NCBI RefSeq assembly: GCF_024158745.1
Contig: NZ_JAMZAW010000033.1
Coordinates: 1 to 64,000 of the forward strand
Origin: Paenibacillus tyrphae
GTDB lineage: Bacteria > Bacillota > Bacilli > Paenibacillales > NBRC-103111
Direction of reading: 5' to 3'
Length of the DNA stretch: 64,000 nucleotides
Shown piece by piece: positions 16,764 through 24,577 of this stretch (positions are counted from its first letter, which is position 1; every line of letters starts with the position of its first letter). The translations under genes were made by a program, and so were the position numbers. The notes under the pieces were generated by a model. That model had not been told where the DNA came from. It made no database searches and saw only the letters and a list, made by a program, of their open reading frames with translations.

Positions 16764-17348
16764 GTGAAAAAAAATAAAGAAGAAACCGACGAAACGATTC
16801 GCAAGCTGATCGCAATTGCCAGAAGGTATTTTACGGAAAAAGGGTACGCGGATTCGGCCTTGGAAGAGATCGTAAGCGAGGCCAAGCTGACGCGGGGGGC
16901 GCTTTATCACCATTTTGGAAATAAAAAGGGACTGTTTCACGTCGTGCTGGAATCCGTGCAGAAGGAAGTTGCGGAGCAGGTCGAAGCGGAGGCGTCCCAA
17001 AGCGAAGATGTATGGGAGCAGTTGCTGTTCGGGTGCCGCGCCTTCGTTAAGGCAGCGGTTGAACCCAGGAGCCGGCGGATTCTGCTGATCGATGGTCCTG
17101 CCGTGTTAGGCTGGGACGTCTGGCGCAAAATGGATCAGCAGCATTCGATGCGGCTGCTGCGCGAGCAGCTTCAAATCATGAAGCGGCAGGGGTGCTTCCG
17201 GCCCGCATCGATCGAAGCTATGACGCATTTTCTGTCCGGCGCACTGAACGAATCGGCGCTGTGGATTGCGCAGATGCCGGATCAGCGGCAAGCGCTGGAG
17301 GAGACAATGACGGTCATTGCCTTATTGGTGGAAGGGCTCAAAAAATAA
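16764..17348 (+). CDS. TetR family transcriptional regulator
   Basis: A 194-residue repressor. The helix-turn-helix covers about residues 14-58 (AIARRYFTEKGYADSALEEI, then SEAKLTRGALYHHFGNKKGLF), the canonical TetR pattern. The C-terminal domain is helical, with a DGPAVLGWDVWRKMD segment seen in one TetR subfamily. The GTG start has a GGGAG further upstream than usual. It lies second in an operon behind the VOC gene and likely binds the palindrome at 16185-16205. A strong terminator follows. Confidence 0.9.
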   Translation: MKKNKEETDETIRKLIAIARRYFTEKGYADSALEEIVSEAKLTRGALYHHFGNKKGLFHVVLESVQKEVAEQVEAEASQSEDVWEQLLFGCRAFVKAAVEPRSRRILLIDGPAVLGWDVWRKMDQQHSMRLLREQLQIMKRQGCFRPASIEAMTHFLSGALNESALWIAQMPDQRQALEETMTVIALLVEGLKK

Positions 17349-17349
17349 G

Positions 17350-17387
17350 CAAATCGACCGTTCCGGCAAAGGAAACGGTCGATTTTT
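17350..17387. terminator. Bidirectional Rho-independent terminator
   Basis: AAATCGACCGTT pairs with AACGGTCGATTT around a short loop, with T-rich flanks. It separates the convergent TetR and siderophore-binding genes. Confidence 0.88.
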
Positions 17388-17404
17388 GTGACGAACGGGC
17401 TGCA

Positions 17405-18418
17405 TCAATTTTTTTTCGTCTTGTTCTCTACGGTTCTCGTAAGTAACATGTCCACAAAGAGGTCGATCTGTTCCGAGACGGCAATCGGATCGTACCGGTA
17501 AAACGTATCAAAGTCATTCATAAACAACGTATTGTTCTTAACCGCATTCAGGCCCTGCCACACCGACGAGGCCTGCAGCTGCTTCAAAGCTTCGCCTTTT
17601 TTCTCCGGGTCGTAGGTCGTCAGAAACATGTAGTCGGCCGCATATTTAGGCAGCACCTCCATCGACAACTGCACGGAGCCGGTATTGCCTTTAATTTCCG
17701 AACGGGCCAAGTCCGGCATCTTCAACCCCAGCGCGTTATACACCGTTTGGCCGCCCCGTCCGGCATTGTCCCCGAATATCCATAAGGTGCCTTTATCGGT
17801 CAGCTCGTAAAGCCCGACGGTGGCGTTCGGATCGATGACCCCTTTCAATTTCTCGCGTCCTTGTGCCGCCTTTTGATCGAATGCCTTAATAAATTGCTCC
17901 GCTTTTTGCGGTTCGCCGACAATATCGCCGAACAGTTTCACCGTTTCGTAAATGTTGGATGTCGTGCCGTAAGGGATATGTAGGGTAGGAGCGATTTTGG
18001 ACAGCTCTTCATAGTTTTTGTCGTACATCACGACGATTAGGTCGGGAGCAAGCTCCAGCGTTTTCTCTACATTCACCGGTGTGCCTACGTCGACGGCTCC
18101 CGTGAGCAGCTTCTTCAGAAACGGATTGTCGAAGGTGGTGGGTTCGACGCCGACCACGTTCGCGCCTACGGACAGCAGTTCGCCGCCGTAATAATCCGTG
18201 ACGATCCGTTTAGGCTTGACCGGGATGTTGATATTGCCTTTGACTGTAGAGAAGCTGCGGGTTGCGGCGGCCGATGCTTCCGTCGACGGCTCCTTGGCAG
18301 CCTGCTTGGCTGGGGCAGGATCGCCGGTCGTCGTTGCCGTACCGCCGCAAGCGGAGAGCAGCGTAACGAGAAGCAAATAAATCAGGCCTGCGGCCCAAAG
18401 CGGTTTGTTCTTAGACAT
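17405..18418 (-). CDS. Iron-siderophore ABC substrate-binding lipoprotein
   Basis: A 337-residue lipoprotein with lipobox LLSAC (Cys24), an Ala/Thr-rich linker and a FecB/FhuD-type periplasmic binding fold. It has PKRIVTDYYGGELLSVGANVVGVE near residue 70, and LELAPDLIVVMYDKNYEELSKIAPTL follows. Such proteins capture ferric siderophores outside the cell for FecCD-type permeases, which are not adjacent, so it is an orphan or pairs with genes elsewhere. GGAGGG precedes the ATG. A 17/19 Fur box at 18444-18462 should repress it when iron is plentiful. Confidence 0.9.
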   Translation of the reverse strand: MSKNKPLWAAGLIYLLLVTLLSACGGTATTTGDPAPAKQAAKEPSTEASAAATRSFSTVKGNINIPVKPKRIVTDYYGGELLSVGANVVGVEPTTFDNPFLKKLLTGAVDVGTPVNVEKTLELAPDLIVVMYDKNYEELSKIAPTLHIPYGTTSNIYETVKLFGDIVGEPQKAEQFIKAFDQKAAQGREKLKGVIDPNATVGLYELTDKGTLWIFGDNAGRGGQTVYNALGLKMPDLARSEIKGNTGSVQLSMEVLPKYAADYMFLTTYDPEKKGEALKQLQASSVWQGLNAVKNNTLFMNDFDTFYRYDPIAVSEQIDLFVDMLLTRTVENKTKKN

Positions 18419-18443
18419 TTGTTCCCTCCGTCAATTCATAATT

Positions 18444-18462
18444 GAAAATGAGAATCATTATC
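18444..18462 (-). promoter_or_regulatory. Fur box
   Basis: GAAAATGAGAATCATTATC matches the classical 19-base Fur consensus at 17 positions. It lies 26-44 bases upstream of the siderophore-binding lipoprotein start. Confidence 0.88.
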
Positions 18463-18783
18463 GGTAAAGATCATATCAAAAATGATTCTTCATCGTCAAT
18501 ACAAATCGTGAGAGTCGGGGGACCGCCCGTAAGAAATAAGTAAGAATCGAGAAAAGAAAAAAGAGAGAGGGGCCGGATACATGAAAAGGCGAACAGGGGG
18601 CCGGGTACCGGGTTTAACCTAACCTGTGTTCCCGGCTTCACCGTCTTCCTCGCGGTTCTAGGCTTAGCGTCCGTTTATTGGGTGATCCGCGGCGCCGAAC
18701 GGGCCGCAGTCCTGTAGAATGGCAGAACGATTGCGGTCCGCCTTCAGGAAAATCAAGGAGCGGGATATCCCCACATTCCCCCG
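18463..18783. other. Intergenic region, possible decayed gene fragment
   Basis: No intact gene is supported here. On the plus strand an open stretch near 18613-18719 reads as a hydrophobic segment (PGFTVFLAVLGLASVYWVIRG) and then stops. A 22-codon frame from 18719 begins MAERLRSAFRKIKERD. A third short frame starting at the ATG at 18581 ends after 13 codons. Together these could be remains of a small membrane-protein gene broken by frameshifts, but I have no homologue in mind. The luxS gene is convergent with this direction. Confidence 0.25.
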
Positions 18784-19239
18784 TTAAGAACGGAACGGAT
18801 CGTCGCTGATGCCGGCCTGAAGTACGATTTTGGCATATTCCTGCGCACTGAATAACGAATGATCTTTATAATTGCCGCATTCCAAGGCCGAGACGGCGGG
18901 GACCGTTTCCGTGGCGACGACTTTCTTCAGCACGTTCGTCAACGCGGCGGCGACGTCCGCAGGCTCGTGCTCATCCCATAGGATCATATAAAATCCGGTT
19001 CGGCAGCCCATCGGAGAGACGTCGATGACGCCCGTCAATTCGTCGCGCAAATAGGTGGCAAGCAAATGCTCCAGCGTATGTACGGCGGCCGTAGGCAGAG
19101 CCTCTTGATTCGGCTGCAGGAAACGAAGGTCGTATTTCTGAATGGTGCTTCCTTTTTCGTTCTTCTCCGTACCGGCCAGACGGACGTACGGTGCTTTAAC
19201 AATCGTATGATCCAATTCGAAGCTTTCGACTTTAGCCAT
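18784..19239 (-). CDS. luxS: S-ribosylhomocysteine lyase
   Basis: A 151-residue enzyme of the activated methyl cycle. It splits S-ribosylhomocysteine into homocysteine and the autoinducer-2 precursor DPD. The metal site is seen as HTLEHLL (His54, His58) with Cys121 in ECGNYKDH; Glu57 and the catalytic Cys79 ([10 protein letters not shown]) are present. Length fits the family. The start at 19239 (MAKVESF) is preferred, ten bases after AAGGA, over a longer N-terminus from 19263. It stands alone, without mtnN or metK beside it. Confidence 0.96.
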   Translation of the reverse strand: MAKVESFELDHTIVKAPYVRLAGTEKNEKGSTIQKYDLRFLQPNQEALPTAAVHTLEHLLATYLRDELTGVIDVSPMGCRTGFYMILWDEHEPADVAAALTNVLKKVVATETVPAVSALECGNYKDHSLFSAQEYAKIVLQAGISDDPFRS

Positions 19240-19289
19240 GGGGGATTCTTCCTTTCGCTGCATTTGTTATTCAAAGTAACACAATCGGA

Positions 19290-19318
19290 ATTATAAGTAA
19301 ATAGGCCGTACACAAAAA
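19290..19318 (-). promoter_or_regulatory. Probable luxS promoter
   Basis: On the minus strand a perfect TATAAT (19290-19295) has a poor -35 (TTTTTG) 17 bases upstream. It lies about 50 bases before the luxS start. Confidence 0.4.
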
Positions 19319-19501
19319 TAAATACCGAAAACGATACTTAAGCGGCCGCCTTAAGGGGAGTGAGTCTAAGCTGAAGGTCCGCTTTTTCGAGGTGGTATGA
19401 AAGAACCGCCAAATGGGAATATAAAGTGGGAAAAGCAGCCATTGCGGTCTGACAAGGTTTGGCTGCTGGGAGCGATATTTTACGTACGGAGGGATTAGAA
19501 T

Positions 19502-19990
19502 TTGTTAGCTTCCATTCAAAAAGCGGACAGTGGGTACACGGCCCGTTTCGAGCGCCATCTCAAGCATTCCGTCGATCAAGTATGGTCGATTCTAACGGAC
19601 AACGACCGGCTTGCCGAGTGGTTTCCCCAGCTTCGGATCGATGAGCTGCGCGAGGGTGGGCTGATCAAGTTCGACATGCAGGACGGAACCTTCAAAGAGC
19701 TTACGATTACCGATCTAGCCAGGCAGTCGGTGCTCGGCTACACTTGGGGCGAGGACCGCGTACGCTTTGAGCTGTACCCGGAGCCGGAGGGCTGCCTGCT
19801 GGTTCTCGTCGAGCAGCTTCATAAGATCACCGGCCACACCTCCAAGGATTTGGCGGGCTGGCACGTATGTCTGGATGTTATCGATGCGCTTTTGTCGGGC
19901 AGAGCAACCAGATTCCGGCAAGAGGAATGGAGAACATGGCACGAACAGTACGTCCGGATCTTGACACCACTCGTAAGTGCCGACGAATAA
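19502..19990 (+). CDS. SRPBCC/AHSA1-like domain protein
   Basis: A 162-residue protein with the START/AHSA1 pattern: FERHLKHSVDQVWSILTDNDRLAEWFP near residues 15-42, then LRIDELREGGLIKFDM, and a C-terminal helix region containing GWHVCLDVIDALLSG. The family binds hydrophobic small ligands in a helix-grip cavity; the function here is unknown. The TTG start lies eight bases after GGAGGG. The leader contains a small hairpin (AGCAGCC / GGCTGCT, about 19435-19468). Confidence 0.8.
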   Translation: MLASIQKADSGYTARFERHLKHSVDQVWSILTDNDRLAEWFPQLRIDELREGGLIKFDMQDGTFKELTITDLARQSVLGYTWGEDRVRFELYPEPEGCLLVLVEQLHKITGHTSKDLAGWHVCLDVIDALLSGRATRFRQEEWRTWHEQYVRILTPLVSADE

Positions 19991-20087
19991 GGAACAGGAG
20001 AGGGTCGCCGCCCGATTGAGGTTATTCGAAGATGCGGTCCGAGGCCTTGGATTTAAGGGCGGTCCGCAGTTTTTCTATTGTCGAGCC

Positions 20088-20636
20088 TTAATCCAGCTCC
20101 TCATCCATCGATGTGGTTCCCCTGCACAGCTCCGGGAACGAACGGGCTACTTGCTTGCAATCCTCATAGCCCAGATTGCCGGAATGCGCCGCCAAGATCG
20201 GATACTCGTCCCCGTTCATGTCTGCTCTCATATCCAAAATATAATGATTCCCGCAGCCGTCCATCCCGATAGAGACGGAGCCGGCCATGTATTCGGGGAA
20301 TTCGTATGCCAAGTTGTATTCTCTCAATTCCTTCGTGCCGAAAAATTGAAAATAGCGCTCTCCGGTTTGAAATTCCCCGCCGTTCGAATAGCGCAAAAAG
20401 TCCAGGTAGCTGTTCGGCAGCTTCTTCTGCGGCAGATCCCACAACGACGGATCAAACGGCTTGTACTGCGTATGAAGCGGATGATTCACAGGAAACGGAT
20501 TCGTCTGCCGCTCAGCAATCTCGGCGATTTCTTGCGGCGACAGCTTTTCGTTCCACGTCTTGACTAAGCGGTCAAGCTCGGCTTGAGTCGCTCCTTCCAG
20601 CTTCAGATAAGGCCTTTCAAACACGTTACTCCACAT
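20088..20636 (-). CDS. SMI1/KNR4 (SUKH) family protein
   Basis: A 182-residue protein with the SUKH pattern: LPNSYLDFLRYSNGGEFQTGERYFQFFGTKE in the middle, then MDGCGNHYILDMRADMNGDEYPILAAHSG. SUKH proteins are often immunity proteins against nuclease or deaminase toxins, but many act singly in the cell. No toxin is adjacent here. The ATG at 20636 follows GGGGGA by eight bases and is preferred to the TTG two codons upstream. A promoter is visible at 20680-20709. Confidence 0.82.
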   Translation of the reverse strand: MWSNVFERPYLKLEGATQAELDRLVKTWNEKLSPQEIAEIAERQTNPFPVNHPLHTQYKPFDPSLWDLPQKKLPNSYLDFLRYSNGGEFQTGERYFQFFGTKELREYNLAYEFPEYMAGSVSIGMDGCGNHYILDMRADMNGDEYPILAAHSGNLGYEDCKQVARSFPELCRGTTSMDEELD

Positions 20637-20679
20637 GGACAATTTCCCCCAATCCTACGCTGCTCGATTATGTCAGCCT

Positions 20680-20709
20680 ATTATATAGTACAGCGAAGCC
20701 GGGCATCAA
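20680..20709 (-). promoter_or_regulatory. Promoter of SUKH gene
   Basis: On the minus strand TTGATG (20704-20709) is 18 bases before a perfect TATAAT (20680-20685). Confidence 0.6.
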
Positions 20710-20754
20710 CTCGTTGAACGGGCTATTGGGGGATCAAAGGCATGCAACGGGGCA

Positions 20755-22110
20755 TTATTTTGCCGCTGCCCCAGAAGGTGTCAGCAGCTTGCCGATTTGC
20801 TGCGAAAAGCCGTCGTACATCGCGACTTCCGTATTGTTGAGGAACAGCAGCTCGCGGATTTGGCGATTTTTCAAAAAAGGAACGAGCGGTTGGGCGAACT
20901 GGCGCGGATCGATGACGTAAATTTCCTTATAATGCGGCAGCAAAAAGGGAATCAGCGCATTGCCGTACGAATCTTTGACGACGGCGATCCGGCGGTCGCT
21001 CTCGGCTTCGGTCTTAATGAGGCCCCAAGGCCGGTCGCCGCTCAGAAAGATCCGGTATTTGTTCTTTTTGGCCGCATGGCTCTTGTCCAACAGCTCCATC
21101 CGCAGCGGAGCGGCGTAATGCACCGCATATTCTTGCTTGACGAACGGCTTGTACAGTATAAGGGTATCGGGGAGCTTTTGAAGCTGAGAGCTCAAGGTCG
21201 CGGAATATAAAGAGCCGAGAAAGCCCGTTACGTTCTCCGTTTCATAGCGGGCTAGCGGAACAGGCGGGACGCCTTGTGCATTCATGAAAGCCTCGTAAGC
21301 GTAATAGGCGCCGGTGGCGGTCCAGTGATGATCCGTACGGAAGTACAGTGTCTCCTGCTTGTGGACGTTCAGAGAGGACCAAGCATCAATCGTCTTCACC
21401 TGCGGATGAAGCCGCTTGTAGACATGCTCGATCGTTTGGCGCTGGGAGTCCGACAACGTTTTCAGCGAAGCCGCGGACACCCATTCCGCTGCCGTTGGCG
21501 TGAGAAGTACATAGGTCTTTGCTTCGTTGCCCAGCGCAAGCGAGAATTCGTCGCGGAACCGGTTTACGGCATCGGCATAGGCTTGTCCGGCGGCAGGGTC
21601 GTAAGTGAACAGATTCACCGCTTTGCTGCCTACGACCAGCACTTTTCCGATGACGCGTCCCTTCTCCTTCGAAGCGGGAGCTTCTAGGGATGCTCCCTCG
21701 GCAGGTCTCGGAGCCTCGGGGACCGTTGTCCGGGGGGCGGCTTCAATCGAAGAAGCGGAGGCGGACTGCTCCTGGGCAGGGACAGCGTTCGCCCCGCCCG
21801 TATTGTTCGCTTGGGACGCGATCAGGACGGCATGCTCGCCGCCTGACAAGCCGCGCCAAGAGGCCACCTTTTGGCCGGCACTGACCAAGGAGTCGCGAAA
21901 AGCGACGTGGTCTGCCCAATAATTTTCCAACCGGCGAAAATACGTGCCGGACTTCAGTTCGCCAATCGACCAGCGGGGGAGTGAAGCTAAGGCCCGGTTT
22001 TCCGTCTCCGAGACGGCATAGCCCAAGCCGAACGCATAGAGCGAGGAAACCGTCCCTGCGCATAAGAAAGCGAGAAATAAACCGATTTGCAGCCAATGTC
22101 CGAAACGCAT
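20755..22110 (-). CDS. DHHW/AlgJ-like acetyltransferase-associated protein
   Basis: A 451-residue protein with one N-terminal membrane anchor (about residues 8-30). The RTDHHWTATGAYYAYEAF segment is the DHHW signature of AlgJ/AlgX-like SGNH-hydrolase-fold proteins. An Ala/Ser/Pro-rich insert lies at about residues 100-150. Such proteins work outside the membrane with an MBOAT transporter to O-acetylate a surface polysaccharide. The MBOAT gene is immediately upstream in the same operon (13-base gap). The start follows GGAGG by seven bases. The target glycan is unknown. Confidence 0.85.
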   Translation of the reverse strand: MRFGHWLQIGLFLAFLCAGTVSSLYAFGLGYAVSETENRALASLPRWSIGELKSGTYFRRLENYWADHVAFRDSLVSAGQKVASWRGLSGGEHAVLIASQANNTGGANAVPAQEQSASASSIEAAPRTTVPEAPRPAEGASLEAPASKEKGRVIGKVLVVGSKAVNLFTYDPAAGQAYADAVNRFRDEFSLALGNEAKTYVLLTPTAAEWVSAASLKTLSDSQRQTIEHVYKRLHPQVKTIDAWSSLNVHKQETLYFRTDHHWTATGAYYAYEAFMNAQGVPPVPLARYETENVTGFLGSLYSATLSSQLQKLPDTLILYKPFVKQEYAVHYAAPLRMELLDKSHAAKKNKYRIFLSGDRPWGLIKTEAESDRRIAVVKDSYGNALIPFLLPHYKEIYVIDPRQFAQPLVPFLKNRQIRELLFLNNTEVAMYDGFSQQIGKLLTPSGAAAK

Positions 22111-22123
22111 GGCGAGCCTCCGA

Positions 22124-23536
22124 TCAGAACCGAAAATAGAAGAAGGGGGAATACGTTTTCCCGACCAACAGCAAAGCGGATACCGTTAAGATAGCCAAGC
22201 AGGTGAGAGGGACCAAGGTATTCGCATACAGACCGCGCGCGAAGCCGGGGCGCATGTGTGCTGCAAGCCGCCGGTGAAGGACGGCCGGAAGCGGCGTAGC
22301 GGCAATGACGGCAACCGGCAGCAGGAACAAATGGTTTTGCAGATGAATCGCCAGCTCCGCATCCGCCCACGGTGCCGACGTGAATCCGAGCATAACCCGC
22401 AAGTAAGCCAAGCCGCGACCGATGGATTCGAAGTAAAAAAACACCCACCCGATCAGGACGATCGCCAGAAAATAAATATGGGCGGCGAAAGAGGGAAGCG
22501 CCGAAAGAATGCGGAAAAGAAAGCTTCGCTCCATCGCGATGAGAACGCCGAAATAGACGCCCCACAGCACATAGTTCCAGCTGGCGCCGTGCCAGAGCCC
22601 GGTCAGAAACCACACGGCAAACAGGTTGAACGCCGGATTTCGGCGGTTGCCTCCGAGCGGGATGTAGACGTAATCCCGGAAAAAGCGGCCGACGGAGATG
22701 TTCCAGCGCCTCCAGAACTCGCTCGCGCTGCGGGAGACGTAGGGGTAATTGAAGTTCTCCTTGAAATGGAACCCGAACATCCGACCGAGGCCGATCGCCA
22801 TATCCGAATACCCAGAAAAGTCGAAATAAATTTGCAGCGCGAACAGGACGATGCCGAACCAAGCGCCCAGCAGCGAAAGCTTGCCGAGATCTCCGTCCAG
22901 GAAAATGGTGGAAATATCGGCAAGCGTATTGGCCAGCACGACTTTTTTGCCCAAGCCGACGACGAAGCGCGCGATTCCGGTGCTGAACCCTTCCAGCGTA
23001 ATACGGCGACGGTTTAGCTGCTCTTGAACGTCAGCGTAACGAATTATCGGACCTGCGACCAGTTGGGGAAACAGTGAAATATACAGCAGCAGCTTCGAAT
23101 AGGAGCGCAGCGCCGGGGCATCTCCCCGATACACATCGACCAGATAGGAAATGAGGTGAAAGGTGAAGAAGGAGATGCCGATAGGAAGACCGGGATCGCG
23201 AAACGGTACGGGAAAAGGAATGACAGGCTGAAGCGTCTGCACAAAAAAGCCAGTATATTTGAAATAAACAAGCACCCCGACTTGAAAAATAAGCGATGCG
23301 ATCATCGCGGTCTTCGCCATACGGCGGCCGCGGCCCCGTTCGATGAGCAGTCCCCCCGCCCAACCGACAGCGACATTCAACAGCAGAACCCCGATCCAAA
23401 GCGGCTCCCCCCAAGCGTAAAACAGCAAAGAAAATGCGAGAAGCACGGTATTTTTGACCTTGTCCGGGGAACAGAAATAGAGCAGAAGCACCAGGGGAAG
23501 AAAGGCAAAAAGAAAGACGAAGCTGGAAAAGACCAC
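22124..23536 (-). CDS. MBOAT family O-acyltransferase (AlgI-like)
   Basis: A 470-residue multi-spanning enzyme that passes acyl groups across the membrane for exopolysaccharide or wall-polymer O-acetylation. Signatures are ISFFTFHLISYLVDVYRGD, FWRRWNISVGRFFRDYVYIP and WFLTGLWHGASWNYVLWG, the last carrying the catalytic His. I prefer the GTG at 23536 (MVFSSFVFLFAF), nine bases after AGGAGG, over the ATG at 23545 that touches the ribosome binding site. It forms an operon with the DHHW gene downstream. Confidence 0.92.
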   Translation of the reverse strand: MVFSSFVFLFAFLPLVLLLYFCSPDKVKNTVLLAFSLLFYAWGEPLWIGVLLLNVAVGWAGGLLIERGRGRRMAKTAMIASLIFQVGVLVYFKYTGFFVQTLQPVIPFPVPFRDPGLPIGISFFTFHLISYLVDVYRGDAPALRSYSKLLLYISLFPQLVAGPIIRYADVQEQLNRRRITLEGFSTGIARFVVGLGKKVVLANTLADISTIFLDGDLGKLSLLGAWFGIVLFALQIYFDFSGYSDMAIGLGRMFGFHFKENFNYPYVSRSASEFWRRWNISVGRFFRDYVYIPLGGNRRNPAFNLFAVWFLTGLWHGASWNYVLWGVYFGVLIAMERSFLFRILSALPSFAAHIYFLAIVLIGWVFFYFESIGRGLAYLRVMLGFTSAPWADAELAIHLQNHLFLLPVAVIAATPLPAVLHRRLAAHMRPGFARGLYANTLVPLTCLAILTVSALLLVGKTYSPFFYFRF

Positions 23537-23658
23537 GCAGGACATCCTCCTCGGATACGGTTACGGTAACAGTCTTTTCCTATATTGCTCCGAAATCCCA
23601 TTCGTCATGCACTGAAAGAACCGGTTACGCACGGGATAGACGCCCGGTCCGCAGACGA

Positions 23659-24366
23659 TTATTCCTTGTCTACGGGCTGGTGTATCCGGTCATCGTACCG
23701 GTCGAAATACAACTGTCCATTCGTGCTTTTTACGGCGTAACAGATGTCCCTGATGGCGAGGCCTCTCGATTTGGCTTGCGAAACAAGCCATTCTTCACTG
23801 ATGTTGTTTTGATGCAGATTGTCGGAAAGGATCTGCCCGTCCATAATGAGCTCAACCGGAAACGACTGCTTGTTCGTCTGCAGGTTCATATCTTTGCGCG
23901 TCACGGGAAGGTATTCAGGTTTGCGCAGCACGGTGATCTTCCCGTTCAGCTCGAGCACGGCATACTGGACTTCTTCGATATTAAAAATATTTTTTTCCCT
24001 AAGCTCCTGATTTAAGGTGTCCATCGTCATTTTCAGCTTGCGCATATTGCTTTCCAGAATTTTGCCGTCTTCCATTATGACGGTCGGTTGACCGGAGACC
24101 CATTTGCGAATTGCCCGGCTCTTAAGCGCCAGAGCCATCAGCAAATAGGCTATGCCGCTGAACGTGACGATGGCGATCAGCACCTGCCATACGTTCATGG
24201 ATGTATTAATAGATAAATTCGCGGTCATAGCGCCCAAGGTAATCGTCGCGACAAAATCATGATACGTCATCCGGGAAATCGTCGATTTTCCAAGAATGCG
24301 GGTAATGATCATCATGACGATGAAAGCCCCGATAGACCTCAGTAACGTATCGCCAATATGTGCCAT
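23659..24366 (-). CDS. DUF421 / YetF-like membrane protein
   Basis: A 235-residue protein with three N-terminal membrane helices (about residues 8-90, including LGAMTANLSINTSMNVWQVL) and a C-terminal YetF-type alpha/beta domain containing QPTVIMEDGKILESNMRKLKMT. Members influence spore or envelope properties in bacilli, with no defined reaction. The ATG at 24366 lies seven bases after AAGGAG; two upstream ATGs in frame lack a site. Divergent from the glycosidase operon. Confidence 0.88.
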   Translation of the reverse strand: MAHIGDTLLRSIGAFIVMMIITRILGKSTISRMTYHDFVATITLGAMTANLSINTSMNVWQVLIAIVTFSGIAYLLMALALKSRAIRKWVSGQPTVIMEDGKILESNMRKLKMTMDTLNQELREKNIFNIEEVQYAVLELNGKITVLRKPEYLPVTRKDMNLQTNKQSFPVELIMDGQILSDNLHQNNISEEWLVSQAKSRGLAIRDICYAVKSTNGQLYFDRYDDRIHQPVDKE

Positions 24367-24499
24367 GCCATATCTCCTTATCCTCAAAGCAAATGATCCT
24401 CAATTGCTCCATAGTATCGCCATCGTCGGGCGGGTTAATTCCAGAATAGGGAAGAAGTGAAGGGGGGGAGATCATCGGAAGCTTAGAACCGTTTCATTT

Positions 24500-24516
24500 T
24501 GTCATACTGGCGTAAC
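24500..24516 (+). promoter_or_regulatory. Shared upstream motif TGTCATACTGGCGTAAC
   Basis: 15/17 match to 12604-12620 upstream of the ECF sigma gene. It lies about 62 bases before the glycosidase lipoprotein start. A common regulator or sigma factor is a fair guess. Confidence 0.35.
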
Positions 24517-24577
24517 ATAGCGAATTTAAGGTGGAGGAGGCTGATGCGATTAGCCGATTGTCGGAGGAGGCGTGTTC

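Noticed and set aside
19977-20567. Plus-strand frame of 196 codons after the SRPBCC gene
   Set aside because: Antisense to the SUKH gene, which has family motifs, a ribosome binding site and a promoter.
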